NCBI GenBank assembly: GCA_030248195.1
Contig: JASAND010026191.1
Coordinates: forward strand, 22,571-86,570
Length of the DNA stretch: 64,000 nt
Direction of reading: 5' to 3'
Source of the DNA: Trissonchulus latispiculum
Lineage: Eukaryota; Nematoda; Enoplea; Enoplida; Ironidae
The notes below the pieces were generated by a model. That model searched no databases. It was not told where the DNA came from and saw nothing but the letters and a program-made list of their open reading frames with translations. Of this stretch, positions 18,904 through 27,803 are shown piece after piece. A program made the position numbers and the translations under genes. Each line of letters begins with the position of its first letter. Position 1 is the first letter of the stretch.

Positions 18904-19595
18904 TTTAGTTTCGCCAGTGCTTTACTGAAGTTAAAATGTTTCGGCTTACGTTCTGTACCTTTTCGTCTTCCAACCTTTGTGCGTTTTCGTTTCGTTTTGT
19001 CGCTTGTTGTTTTAGGTTGATTTACGTAGCGTCCCGTTCCAAACTGAAGTCTCTGCCTTACTCTTCGTATCCGTTCAACCGTGTCGGTTATCGAAGGAGT
19101 ACCTTTTATTGCTTCCCAACGTTGGCGATTGCCGATAAACTCCCTTGGGACGTTACTTTCCCTTAGAGCCTCAGCAAACAATTCCCAACCCTTAGCGGGA
19201 GAAACAGTTTTACGATTGCGGACAAAGTCATGGATTAGGTCGAAGATTCTAGAACCCGGCTCAGATTTACCTTTATACTCTATCTCACCTTTCTCGTTTA
19301 CTTTGAAGTCAGGAATAGATTGGACAAAGTTAATGAGGTTTTTTCCTTTACTTTGGAGAGTTATAGGTAGAGTGGAAACGATGTCGGGAAGAAACTGTTC
19401 GGTGGGTTCGGTAGTGGTTATATCTAACTTATAGGGCTTTTCCTTCAAGAACCGCCTTCTGTAATTAGCTTGTTGGTACTTTTTTAACTTTGTGTCGGCA
19501 GATTCTTTGCCTTTTAACTTCTCTACGACATCTTTCTCTAGAATTTCTTGGTGCTGATCGAACTCTTCAGGTTTTACTAAGATTGAGTACTCCAT
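18888..19595 (-). CDS. Conserved Polinton protein of unknown function
   Basis: A 235-residue protein with an N terminus EYSILVKPEEFDQH and a middle block GSRIFDLIHDFVRNR, both shared with 41998-42525. The C-terminal third is Lys/Arg-rich (TKRKRTKVGRRKGTERK) and is longer than in Polinton 2, which has only 175 residues. The charge suggests DNA or core association. It is common in Polintons just upstream of the integrase but I do not know its function. Confidence 0.75.
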   Translation of the reverse strand: MEYSILVKPEEFDQHQEILEKDVVEKLKGKESADTKLKKYQQANYRRRFLKEKPYKLDITTTEPTEQFLPDIVSTLPITLQSKGKNLINFVQSIPDFKVNEKGEIEYKGKSEPGSRIFDLIHDFVRNRKTVSPAKGWELFAEALRESNVPREFIGNRQRWEAIKGTPSITDTVERIRRVRQRLQFGTGRYVNQPKTTSDKTKRKRTKVGRRKGTERKPKHFNFSKALAKLKWKTF

Positions 19596-19635
19596 TATTT
19601 TATAAAGCTACTTGCAATACCACTGACTATCCCAA

Positions 19636-19929
19636 TTAGCGGACCGAGGAGAGCGGGATAAAGCCACCCTTCTGAACTATAATTTGCTTTTTCTCCTTAA
19701 GTTTTACTTTCTTATCTCTCAAAGTTCGTAATATATTCACGTGTTTGCGTAGAGCTCTTTTGTCTGCTTCAGTTAGTTCAACGTTTCCAGAAAGTACGTT
19801 TTCAATACAGTCTAGGATTGTTCGAATTAGACTAAGATCGCTGCTTTCAATGATAGCTTCTCTGACCTTTTTCTTACAGTTGCAGAGATGTATGAGACAG
19901 GGAAGATTACTTTCAAATCGTTTAGCCAT
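19636..19929 (-). pseudogene. Basic Polinton core protein with a frameshifted C terminus
   Basis: A 97-residue frame matches 42559-42894 through the Cys-rich start, the helical middle (NVLSGNVELTEADKRALRKH) and the KKQIIVQKGGF block. In Polinton 2 this block is followed by a short hydrophobic tail. Here the frame changes right after GGFIP and ends at VR, while the codons for a similar hydrophobic tail remain in another frame just downstream (about 19600-19640). A one-base indel is the simplest explanation. The protein may be a virion core or membrane-associated component, as the GG site could be cut by the protease. Confidence 0.65.
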
Positions 19930-19933
19930 TTTG

Positions 19934-20013
19934 CGTTTTTATTGATTATCAATGCTATTATCGGATTGTGGGCACTTGCGTTTTTATTGATTCTTCCCCG
20001 TTTTTATTGATTT
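19934..20013 (-). promoter_or_regulatory. Three AATCAATAAAAACG motifs around a gene boundary
   Basis: Minus-strand copies begin near 19947, 19992 and 20013 and lie between the ATPase end and the basic-protein ATG at 19929. They match the pair at 13364-13394. They could be TATA-like boxes giving almost leaderless mRNA, or polyadenylation signals. Confidence 0.45.
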
Positions 20014-20634
20014 CGGAAGGTAAACTCCGGTTCGATCGAAAATATCTGTCCTAAGCCTGTACTGCTCTGGGGTTTCTTGGTCGAGGTCAATTAAGAGGTA
20101 ACCATGGGGTTTTGAGGTTGCGTGGTTAAAAGATTCCATAAAGTAAGCGGTATTAGTTGGAAACATTTGTCGGGCTAGATTCATTGCCGTAAGCTTATCT
20201 GCTGGATTTTTCATCAAAACTATGTATTGGCAGTTTATCCTGTTAGTTCTTTGTTTATCATAAAATAGGTCCTGGGTGATGTGTATGACACTGCAAGACC
20301 AGTGGTGGCATCCCCGGGTGAACAGCCTAATCAGTTAAGAGTCCTTTTTTACTTCATCCATGAGGTCATCAAGAATTAGTAAAATCGGTTCTGTATTCCC
20401 TTTTAGTTGCACCAAGTCAGGCAAACCCTCAACAAACTCTGCATTAATTTTTTCGTAGGCCGCCTGCCACTCGGTAAAACACCAAATAACTCGTTTCGGG
20501 GGAGGTCTTATCAGTCTGTGTGCGTTTTTGACAAGTTTTGACACGAATGTAGTCTTTCCTGCTTTAGTCGGTGCGGAAACCATGCAAGTAAAGGGGTGTT
20601 TAAAATACAGAAAGTCACAAGGAATACAAGTCAT
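19984..20634 (-). pseudogene. FtsK/HerA-type (A32-like) packaging ATPase with an internal stop
   Basis: One continuous frame matches the intact ATPase at 42897-43547 along its length. Walker A is APTKAGKTTF near residues 21-30, and Walker B is LLILDDLMDE near residue 90. A TAA at 20335-20337 (codon 100) interrupts it. Reading resumes in the same frame through the RGCHHWSCSV and MKNPADKLTAMNLARQMF blocks. The enzyme would pump DNA into capsids. The nonsense codon removes the second half. The stop codon at 19984 lies within an AATCAATAAAAACG motif. Confidence 0.85.
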
Positions 20635-21028
20635 TGAGTTCGCTTTTTGTGAGATAGATAGGTCCGAGGTAAGCGCTTTCTATGTTTTTATTGACGTCAA
20701 GACAAATCTGGAAATTGTACACCTCTGAAATGAAAGGGCAGTGCTTAGCCGAGGCGGTTACACAACTCCCAATAGAGCACTCGAAGTATAGGTCAAGAAT
20801 TGCATTAAAGTGGGATGGAGAGTAGTAAACATATTGCCCTTGTTTGGAGATCCGTATCCTTCCGTCTGTTTGGTCGTCTAAACGAAGTGGCTCCTTACAG
20901 CTTGCGGTCCAAAGCCAAATATTTAAAGAAACACTGACTAGAAAAGCTAGGGTGAGTATGACACTAAAACCCCACTGGAAAATATCCTTGGTTGGGCTCA
21001 TTTTGCAAGTCTCAGAATTCTGCTTCAT
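20615..21028 (-). CDS. Single-pass membrane protein, Cys-containing ectodomain
   Basis: A 137-residue type II-like membrane protein with a segment at about residues 21-42 (FSVILTLAFLVSVSLNIWLW). An ectodomain follows with ECSIGSC, KHCPF and the C-terminal ICLDVNKN...LGPIYLTKSELNDLY. The last block matches LCLDQNKR...IGPVSFTADQIYQLY in Polinton 2 (44021-44470), so the two are orthologs. It is the promoter-proximal gene of the minus block, 21 bases after a CATAAAAAC box with a CRE palindrome. A virion surface role is inference. Confidence 0.7.
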   Translation of the reverse strand: MKQNSETCKMSPTKDIFQWGFSVILTLAFLVSVSLNIWLWTASCKEPLRLDDQTDGRIRISKQGQYVYYSPSHFNAILDLYFECSIGSCVTASAKHCPFISEVYNFQICLDVNKNIESAYLGPIYLTKSELNDLYSL

Positions 21029-21048
21029 AATTTTAATTTATGTTCACA

Positions 21049-21063
21049 GTTTTTATGACGTCA
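21049..21063 (-). promoter_or_regulatory. CRE palindrome joined to a TATA-like CATAAAAAC box
   Basis: TGACGTCA (21056-21063) runs directly into CATAAAAAC (21057-21049, minus strand), 21 bases upstream of the first ATG of the minus-strand block. The full CRE octamer is perfect. It is the natural promoter position for the whole ATPase-to-capsid block. Confidence 0.55.
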
Positions 21064-21090
21064 TCATATTTTCTATTTATTCATCTTCCC

Positions 21091-21370
21091 TGGGGCCCAT
21101 AACCGACGCCACATAATTACCCCCCTGGGACCTTTTTCCAAGTTATTTTCTAAGCTTACCATCTGTCACCCCATGGGACCGAAAACCGACGCCACATAAT
21201 TGCCCCCAAGGGACCTTTTTACCAAAGTTTTTTCTACGCTTGCCATATGTTATCCCATGGGACCGAAAACCGACGCCACATAATTGCCCCCAAGGGACCT
21301 TTTTACCAAATTATTTTCACGCATACCATCTGTTACCCCATGGGACCGAAAACCGACGCCAAAAAGTCTA
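21091..21370. repeat. 83-bp tandem repeat between the divergent gene blocks of Polinton 1
   Basis: Three full units and a part unit, with TGGGA/TGGGG starts at about 21091, 21174, 21258 and 21341. Each carries ACCGACGCCACATAATT and self-complementary CCC..GGGA boxes (TCCCATGGGA, CCCCAAGGGA). It lies upstream of the ATPase block, and related CCCCTTGGGA boxes occur at 28427-28456 before the polymerase promoter. It may be an enhancer or origin-like region. Confidence 0.8.
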
Positions 21371-21418
21371 ACTTAGCATCCCTTGGGGAATACCTGTCAC
21401 TTTTGATTGATGACCCAG

Positions 21419-21610
21419 TGTAATGAATTAAGTAGAACGGAACTCAAACCAAAAAACTATAAAAAGACGTTCTTATGTATTTTTGGTGATATGATCGGCC
21501 GCTTGTGAAAAACGTATACACATGTATATCGCCTGATTGCCTTGCTCTGATTTTGGTTTCTTGTTGTTGACTAAACTTCATATCCGAGCTTAGAGGTTTC
21601 CAACATCACA
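21419..21610 (+). repeat. Gypsy 5' LTR
   Basis: Begins TGTAATGAATTAAG and ends CAACATCACA. It contains a TATA box (CTATAAAAAGACG) at about 21458-21470. It is identical by eye to 28133-28324. Confidence 0.93.
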
Positions 21611-21612
21611 AC

Positions 21613-21630
21613 TGGCGAGGCTGCCAGGAT
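21613..21630 (+). other. Probable primer-binding site
   Basis: TGGCGAGGCTGCCAGGAT begins two bases after the LTR. The leading TGG is complementary to a tRNA CCA end. I cannot assign the tRNA with confidence. Confidence 0.6.
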
Positions 21631-21892
21631 ACCTGGCTCTTGGTTGTGCGGATTGATTGGAGTTATTGTCAATTGGGAATGGATGCTATTTCAATTCTGG
21701 AATTGGAATCTCTTTACAACTGCTAAATCCGGTGGAAAACTGAAGATTGCTTATCCGAAAGACAGAGCGACGGACGATAGAAGAACTCACTAACAGAAAA
21801 TATTTCGTGGGAAATGTTTCATGCTGTAAGTGAATAGTTGCAAGTTTAAATCTAGGTAGCCATGAGAAATTTATACATCATAAAATCAGTAT

Positions 21893-23026
21893 ATGCCTCG
21901 TCGTAAGATAGGATTGCGAGAGTTGAAATCACTTAATTTGGATAATTTATTTCCTGAATCTTCTACTTCCGATTCAGATTCAGATAGTAGTGCAAACAAT
22001 CCAGAACAGGGGTTGAGTGTGGAAATGGCTTTTCAAAATCAAGACTTTTTACCTCTGCTCAGCTTAGCTACTCACGGTTTAAATCCGTTGAAAGGGGACG
22101 CCGACCAAGATTTGAATGAGTATTTTTCTAACTTTGACCGTGTTGTTTTATCAAATGGCTGGAATGACAATGATGATGCAAAAAAACGTATGCTTCTAAG
22201 AGTCTTAACCGGACGAGCTGCAACAGTGTTTGATACGTTTCCGGAAGCTGTTAAAAATGGCACGTATACTGACATAAAGCAACATTTGTTAAACAAACTG
22301 ACTTCTGTCGGCGATCAAGCGATTTATTGGAATAAATTGCGCGAACGCCGACAAGGAGAAGCTGAAAGTGTAGAGGATTTCAAAACAGAATTGCTTAAGT
22401 TTGCTAAAAGAGCTGAACCAAACAAAACTTACGATGAGCTGCAGTCAATGGTTAAAAATCACTTTATGTACCAAACCCGTCCTGAAATAGCGAAAGCGCT
22501 TCTTAGACGAGACCACCCTACTTTGGATTCTGCTGTTGAGGCCGCGAAGAGGCAAGAATATGTCTTGTCCGCTTTCCCAGATCCCCAAAACGCAGTAAAA
22601 TTACAAGTAAACGCGCTAGTCACGCAAAATGAAAAAATTGTATCTGCTCTCAATGATATTCAAGGCGCTGTTGCTAAATTTAGTGGAAACCACGCAACAG
22701 GAGAAAAAGTTTGTGCACTCCAAACTTCGGATTTACACGACCAGCAGTCCTCCGAATTAGCAGCTATCAAAAAGGAGATGAGTGAAATTACAAGACGCTT
22801 GGATAACTTGACCATGCGGAAAAGTACTGAAATTCGGTGCTACTCTTGTGGTTGCATCGGACATATTGCACGTTCGTGTCCGAACGCGAATGCTTCGACA
22901 AATACTCGAGGCCGCATGCGATCTTCCTTTTCCTCTTTTAATGACAGTGGTACAAGGGATTACCTCGGAAACAGAAGTTTGGGAAATGGGAGACAGCCGC
23001 CTCCGGGGGACCGAGGCGGCTGGTAA
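21893..23026 (+). CDS. gag: Gypsy Gag (capsid and nucleocapsid)
   Basis: A 377-residue Gag. The middle part has the retrotransposon capsid helices (AATVFDTFPEAVKNGTY, then KLRERRQGEAESVEDFKTEL). A CCHC zinc knuckle, CYSCGCIGHIARSC, lies at residues 316-329. The tail is Arg/Gly/Ser-rich. It ends in GGW just beyond a -1 frameshift signal that leads into pol. There is no interruption. Its strong upstream ATG context is preceded by a splice donor at 21826 that may generate the ORF3 mRNA. Confidence 0.92.
   Translation: MPRRKIGLRELKSLNLDNLFPESSTSDSDSDSSANNPEQGLSVEMAFQNQDFLPLLSLATHGLNPLKGDADQDLNEYFSNFDRVVLSNGWNDNDDAKKRMLLRVLTGRAATVFDTFPEAVKNGTYTDIKQHLLNKLTSVGDQAIYWNKLRERRQGEAESVEDFKTELLKFAKRAEPNKTYDELQSMVKNHFMYQTRPEIAKALLRRDHPTLDSAVEAAKRQEYVLSAFPDPQNAVKLQVNALVTQNEKIVSALNDIQGAVAKFSGNHATGEKVCALQTSDLHDQQSSELAAIKKEMSEITRRLDNLTMRKSTEIRCYSCGCIGHIARSCPNANASTNTRGRMRSSFSSFNDSGTRDYLGNRSLGNGRQPPPGDRGGW
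22981..23020 (+). promoter_or_regulatory. -1 ribosomal frameshift signal (slippery heptamer plus stem-loop)
   Basis: The heptamer GGGAAAT (22981-22987) is in the gag frame as G-GGA-AAT, the X-XXY-YYZ form. After an 8-base spacer, GCCGCCTC (22996-23003) pairs perfectly with GAGGCGGC (23013-23020) around a 9-base loop. The pol frame is open from 22945 onward and is -1 relative to gag, with no stop between the heptamer and the RT domain. Confidence 0.85.
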
Positions 23027-23082
23027 ATAATTGCGGAAAGTCGCTCCCCAATAGCAATTCTATTTGTGATGTATGTATAGAT

Positions 23083-26000
23083 ATGTGTCTAAGAGTTAAT
23101 TCTGTTAGTAGTACTTTGTCGGAAACATCAGCACCATTTTTGGTTGAATGCTCGATAGGAAATTTGGTTACCAAAACTTTGATCGACACCGGCTCCTCGA
23201 TTAGTTTACTATCTCTAAAATTCTTCAATTCGTTGCCCCAAAAACCGCCGTTACAAAAAGCCTGTTGCAAACCTATTGGGGTTACCGGGGATCGACTTCG
23301 AGTTGTCGGAGTTGTCACTTTGCCAGTAGTTCTGGGAGAGGAAAAGTTTATGATACCTTTTGTTGTAGTAGCCGCAATGACGTATGACTGCATTGTAGGC
23401 ATGAATCTTCTTCAAAATTATAACTCCTTTTTAAAATTTAGGTCTAGTCTCCAAGGTAAATCTGATTCCTCAAGTTTACCTTCAGTGTTGAAACCCAACC
23501 TTTCTTATGCTGTCACAGGAGTTTACCTTAGTGACTGTGTAACAATACCCCCTTTCACGGAGGCAATTGTTCGGGGAAAAATTTACGATTTGCCCAGAGG
23601 TGGAGAACTTTATTTTGAACCAACATTGAAGATACGTGGGGCAAAACCGGAAGCTGCTGCCGTTTCACCCATGAATGGGAAAATTCCGGTTCTGATAAAT
23701 AATGGTACATGCAAACCAATTAAACTTCGTAAGGGTACCTGTTTAGGAACAGTGGATAACTCTATTTTGTCAATTAATTCCGTATCGACTGGTACAGTAC
23801 CTCAAACCACTGATTCTAGGGTCGGAATATCTGAATCGTCACGACTGCCGGTTGGGGTTTCCCTGACTGAAGCAAAAACTACGTTGCAGTCACATGAAAT
23901 TCAACAATTGGAACGTCTTCTTCGAAAACATCAGCACTTATTTTCTAAAAATGATCAAGATATTGGCAAAACCCATTTGGTAGAACACACCGTCGATGTG
24001 CAAGGGAGTTTCCCTATAAAGCAACAGTACTACAGAATAGGGGAACACGGACAGCAAATTGTTGAGAAGCATGTGAACCAGATGATGAAAGATGGTATAA
24101 TCAGGGAATCGTGCAGTCCATGGGCATCTCCGGTAGTCATAGTAAAGAAAAAGGACGGCAGTGATCGTTTTTGTGTTGATTTTCGGAAGGTAAACTCTCT
24201 AACGAGGAAAGACACTTTCCCATTGCCCAGGATCGACGAAAGCCTAGATGCCATGGGAGGGGCCAGCTACTTTAGTACTATGGACTTATCTAGCGGATAC
24301 TGGCAGATAGGCATGGCGGAAAGGGATAAGGAAAAAACAGCATTTGTGACTCGTAACGGCCTATTCGAGTTTAACGTCATGCCGTTTGGTTTGACAAATG
24401 CTCCTGCTACCTTTCAGCGGCTAATGGCAACAATTTTTAAAAAATATTTGTATAAGTTTTGCTTAGTATATTTGGATGATATTATAGTCTATTCCAGAAC
24501 ATTTGAAGAACACTTGAATCATTTGTTGCAAATCTTTCAATGTTTAAAAGAAGCAGGGCTTAAACTCAAGGGGCGCAAATGCTGTTTTGCTAGAGCGGAA
24601 GTACCCTATCTAGGTCATGTGGTTTCACGCTCAGGGGTTAAGCCTGACCCTTCTAAACTTACCGCCATCGCCAACATGCCGGCGCCATCAAATGTTCACG
24701 AAGTTAAAAGTTTTTTAGGGCTAGTACAGTACTATCACAAGTTTGTACCAATGCTAGCAAGCATAGCTTCCCCTATTCATCGGCTGCTCAAAAAAGGTGT
24801 GCCATTTCTCTGGTCAGCTGATTGTTCTAGAGCTTTCGCCACTTTGAAAACCTTACTCACACAAGCGCCCATTTTGGCCCTGCCAGATTTCAATGAGCCG
24901 TTTATAATACAGACTGATGCAAGTGGGCACGGTATCGGTGCCGTGCTAATGCAGAGAATAGACGGTAAGGAAAAGGTCATTAGCTACTTGAGCAAAAGCT
25001 TAACAGACGCAGAATCCCGCTGGTCAACAATAGAGAGAGAGGCGTTTGCTCTAATTTGGGCTGTTCGCAAATTCCGCCCTTACATATACGGGCAAGCTTT
25101 CACTGTTGTTACTGACCATAATCCATTAACGGCGTTTCGTTCACTAAAAAGTCCCTCTCCTAAATTGCAGAGGTGGGCTTCAGAATTTCAACAATATGAC
25201 GGATATGCAACTATAGTTCATCGTCCTGGCAAATCTAATGCGAACTGTGACGCTCTATCGAGGTTACCGATACCGATACCTGAATCCTCTGAACACAACT
25301 TTGTGGCGGCAGCTGTTGCTGTGGATTTTCCTGAAGAATGGAGTAAGGACATGCTTTCAAACGAACAAAAGCGGGACCCGTTTTGCATAAAACTTTGGAG
25401 CCGCATGCAAGGTGATAGCGTAGCATTACCTAGGGGTATTTCAGCAGCCCAATTCACAGTTTACGACGGACTCTTGCATAGGAAATCACGCAGAGGTGGT
25501 GGTAGGTTAGTTATTCCTGAGAATCTGCAGAGGACTTTACTTGAGCAGACACATGATAGGAAGGAATCTGGACATCTTGGTTTCCAGAAAACGTTTGGCC
25601 GATTAGTCAAAAATTATTATTGGCTAAGCATGCACAGAGATGTGCGGAACTGGTGTAGGTCATGTCCGATTTGCCAGGAATTGAAAGGACCAGTTGGGAG
25701 AGGAAAGGCACCACTACAACCAATTCCTGTAGCGGGACCCTTTGACAGAGTAGGAGTAGATATAATAGGGCCGCTACCTCGCACTCGACGGAAAAATCGC
25801 TATATTGTTGTGTTTGTCGACTACTTTTCGAAGTGGCCGGAGGCATTCCCGGTAAAAAGCATAGAAACCGAGGTTATAGCGAAACTTTTCGTCGAGGAGG
25901 TAGTTGCTCGTCACGGCTGCCCCAACGTGCTTCTTTCTGACCAGGGATCATCCTTTACGTCAAGGCTCATGAAGGCTGTAGTTGAAATGTTGCGTTGCAG

Positions 26001-26565
26001 GAAGGTACAAACCACTGCATATAGGCCCCAGTGTGACGGCCTTGTGGAAAGGTTTAACAGGACTCTAAAAACTATGCTTTCGTCTTATGCAAATAAAAAA
26101 CGTACAAACTGGGACGAATCCTTGCCTTACGTATGTTTTGCTTTCCGCACATCAGTACAAGCCTCCACAAATTTCTCGCCCTTCGAGCTGCTATATGGGA
26201 GACCACCGCGCCTGCCTACAGGGAGATATACAGGCCCGGAAGCCAAAATTCGAGAGTCGCAATACTTCAACCGTTTACGCAAAAATCTCTCAAACGTTTA
26301 TGCCAAAGTGCGCATGAATATAGAGAAAGCTCAGGAGAGACAAAAACATTACTATGACAAGCATACCACTCAAGTTGAGTTTCGAAAGGGGGATAATGTT
26401 CTATTAAAGAGATGCCCCAGACATCCGAATAGGCCTCCGTGGGAGTCAGGCTATGTTATTACAGCTAAAACGTCTGCGGTGAATTATGCAATTCGTAAAA
26501 GTAGCGGAGGAAAATCATTTGTAGTTCACAGTGATCGATTAAAATTGAGGCACTTTAGGGACTGA
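23083..26565 (+). CDS. pol: Gypsy Pol (protease, RT, RNase H, integrase)
   Basis: At least 1160 residues. The frame is open upstream from 22945 and is probably entered by the -1 shift at 22981, so the first ATG shown is unlikely to be the real start. In order: aspartic protease (LIDTGSSISLL, about residue 37); reverse transcriptase (YLDDIIVYS, about 463-471); RNase H (QTDASGHGIGAVL, about 610); and integrase zinc finger (H-x-H and CRSCPIC, about 823-865). The DDE core follows, with Asp in VDIIGPL, Asp 59 residues later in LLSDQGSSF, and Glu 35 residues further in VERFNRTL. The C terminus has no chromodomain. All catalytic residues are present. Confidence 0.95.
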   Translation: MCLRVNSVSSTLSETSAPFLVECSIGNLVTKTLIDTGSSISLLSLKFFNSLPQKPPLQKACCKPIGVTGDRLRVVGVVTLPVVLGEEKFMIPFVVVAAMTYDCIVGMNLLQNYNSFLKFRSSLQGKSDSSSLPSVLKPNLSYAVTGVYLSDCVTIPPFTEAIVRGKIYDLPRGGELYFEPTLKIRGAKPEAAAVSPMNGKIPVLINNGTCKPIKLRKGTCLGTVDNSILSINSVSTGTVPQTTDSRVGISESSRLPVGVSLTEAKTTLQSHEIQQLERLLRKHQHLFSKNDQDIGKTHLVEHTVDVQGSFPIKQQYYRIGEHGQQIVEKHVNQMMKDGIIRESCSPWASPVVIVKKKDGSDRFCVDFRKVNSLTRKDTFPLPRIDESLDAMGGASYFSTMDLSSGYWQIGMAERDKEKTAFVTRNGLFEFNVMPFGLTNAPATFQRLMATIFKKYLYKFCLVYLDDIIVYSRTFEEHLNHLLQIFQCLKEAGLKLKGRKCCFARAEVPYLGHVVSRSGVKPDPSKLTAIANMPAPSNVHEVKSFLGLVQYYHKFVPMLASIASPIHRLLKKGVPFLWSADCSRAFATLKTLLTQAPILALPDFNEPFIIQTDASGHGIGAVLMQRIDGKEKVISYLSKSLTDAESRWSTIEREAFALIWAVRKFRPYIYGQAFTVVTDHNPLTAFRSLKSPSPKLQRWASEFQQYDGYATIVHRPGKSNANCDALSRLPIPIPESSEHNFVAAAVAVDFPEEWSKDMLSNEQKRDPFCIKLWSRMQGDSVALPRGISAAQFTVYDGLLHRKSRRGGGRLVIPENLQRTLLEQTHDRKESGHLGFQKTFGRLVKNYYWLSMHRDVRNWCRSCPICQELKGPVGRGKAPLQPIPVAGPFDRVGVDIIGPLPRTRRKNRYIVVFVDYFSKWPEAFPVKSIETEVIAKLFVEEVVARHGCPNVLLSDQGSSFTSRLMKAVVEMLRCRKVQTTAYRPQCDGLVERFNRTLKTMLSSYANKKRTNWDESLPYVCFAFRTSVQASTNFSPFELLYGRPPRLPTGRYTGPEAKIRESQYFNRLRKNLSNVYAKVRMNIEKAQERQKHYYDKHTTQVEFRKGDNVLLKRCPRHPNRPPWESGYVITAKTSAVNYAIRKSSGGKSFVVHSDRLKLRHFRD

Positions 26566-26732
26566 ACACAAACGCCTAATTTTTCTGTATTCATCTAGTA
26601 TTAATTTGTTTTGGACATTATTTTATCTTAGTTCACTTTTTTATTTTCCTTAACCCTTCAGTAAAACAACGCAAATTTAACCGAGGTGTCCTGACCTCTT
26701 TAGCAAGGTTAAATAAATTTGCATTGTTTTAG

Positions 26733-27803
26733 GTGAATGGTCAAACTGTTATACCTTTCTTTGGCAAAGATGATCCATTCTCCAATATGCACCCGTCCCC
26801 GATTTGCATCCTGGGAGAAAAGTTCGAATCTGCTGAGCAAGCATATCAATTCACTAAAGTCCTCATAGCAGAGGATGACAATGCTAGGCATGAAATCTGC
26901 AGTTCCTCTGATCCGTTTGAATGTAAACGGCGGACCAAGCCTGGACGCATGCACTGGAATGTTAGTCAAAGGCGCTGGAACGACTCAAGGAAGATTGTTA
27001 TGACAGGGATACAAATGGCAAAGTATACCCAAAATCAGGAGCTGCGCTCTGCTTTGTTGGAAACGGGAAATGCATGGCTTATTGAGGCAAGCCCACATGA
27101 TTCCTTTTATGGAGCTGGTATGAAGAAGGCGGATCTGCAACGTTGGCTGGCCTCCCACGACTACATAGAGGCAGACAATGTTATGGGAGAAATTCTAATG
27201 GAGATAAGATCTTATTTAAGAGGAGAGTTCTACTACCCTGCGGCTCTCATTGTCGCGGACTCTCAAGGAAGAAACATGGATCCAACAGCACTGTGGGATG
27301 TTGTATTTGTCCCTGGTGCGCGCATTCAAACGGTGGTGAAAGTCCTCCGTGCGGGTTGCCATCAAGGATATAGAGCTGGGATTTGCTTTGCTGGAACGAA
27401 TAACTTGATTTTACCAAGTAGGAAGCGAACTTCCGATGGTGCTGTTCGGTGTAGTAAATTTAAGGACATCTGGCAAAGATTTGAGAGAAGCTTGGATAAG
27501 CTGGTGAGGGAAAAGCCCGACAAAGTTGTACTGGTTCTTGAGGTTCCCCCTCGCTTGTGTGACGAAGGCGAACTTGGCAAATTTTCGAATATTGCCAGGC
27601 TCATTAAAAGATTGAATAATGCCTTAAGAGCATTTTCGAATTCTTTAAAATCTGAAAATTTTAGCATAAATGTCCTTGCTATCCATGAGTTGCTATGCGA
27701 AGCTTCAAATTTCCGTATTAATGATATTCACCTTTCTGAACAGGGTTTGCAGACGGTTAAGACGGTAATCGAAGAAGCTCTGGGAACACTATTAGTTCAG
27801 TGA
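26733..27803 (+). CDS. Gypsy third frame: NADAR domain fused to an SGNH hydrolase
   Basis: A 356-codon frame. The N-terminal half is a NADAR/YbiA domain: PFFGKDDPFSNMHPSP, then FESAEQAYQFTKV, then LLETGNAWLIEASPHDSFYGAG; here the family's acidic residues are kept. The C-terminal half is SGNH/GDSL-like. It has block I ADSQGR (Ser), block III GTNN and block V DIHL (Asp, His). The frame has no ATG before the NADAR core and starts right at a TTTTAG acceptor. A donor at 21826, four codons after an ATG at 21814, joins in phase. A spliced subgenomic mRNA, as used for env genes, is therefore likely. The substrate is unknown. The frame is intact. Confidence 0.85.
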   Translation: MNGQTVIPFFGKDDPFSNMHPSPICILGEKFESAEQAYQFTKVLIAEDDNARHEICSSSDPFECKRRTKPGRMHWNVSQRRWNDSRKIVMTGIQMAKYTQNQELRSALLETGNAWLIEASPHDSFYGAGMKKADLQRWLASHDYIEADNVMGEILMEIRSYLRGEFYYPAALIVADSQGRNMDPTALWDVVFVPGARIQTVVKVLRAGCHQGYRAGICFAGTNNLILPSRKRTSDGAVRCSKFKDIWQRFERSLDKLVREKPDKVVLVLEVPPRLCDEGELGKFSNIARLIKRLNNALRAFSNSLKSENFSINVLAIHELLCEASNFRINDIHLSEQGLQTVKTVIEEALGTLLVQ

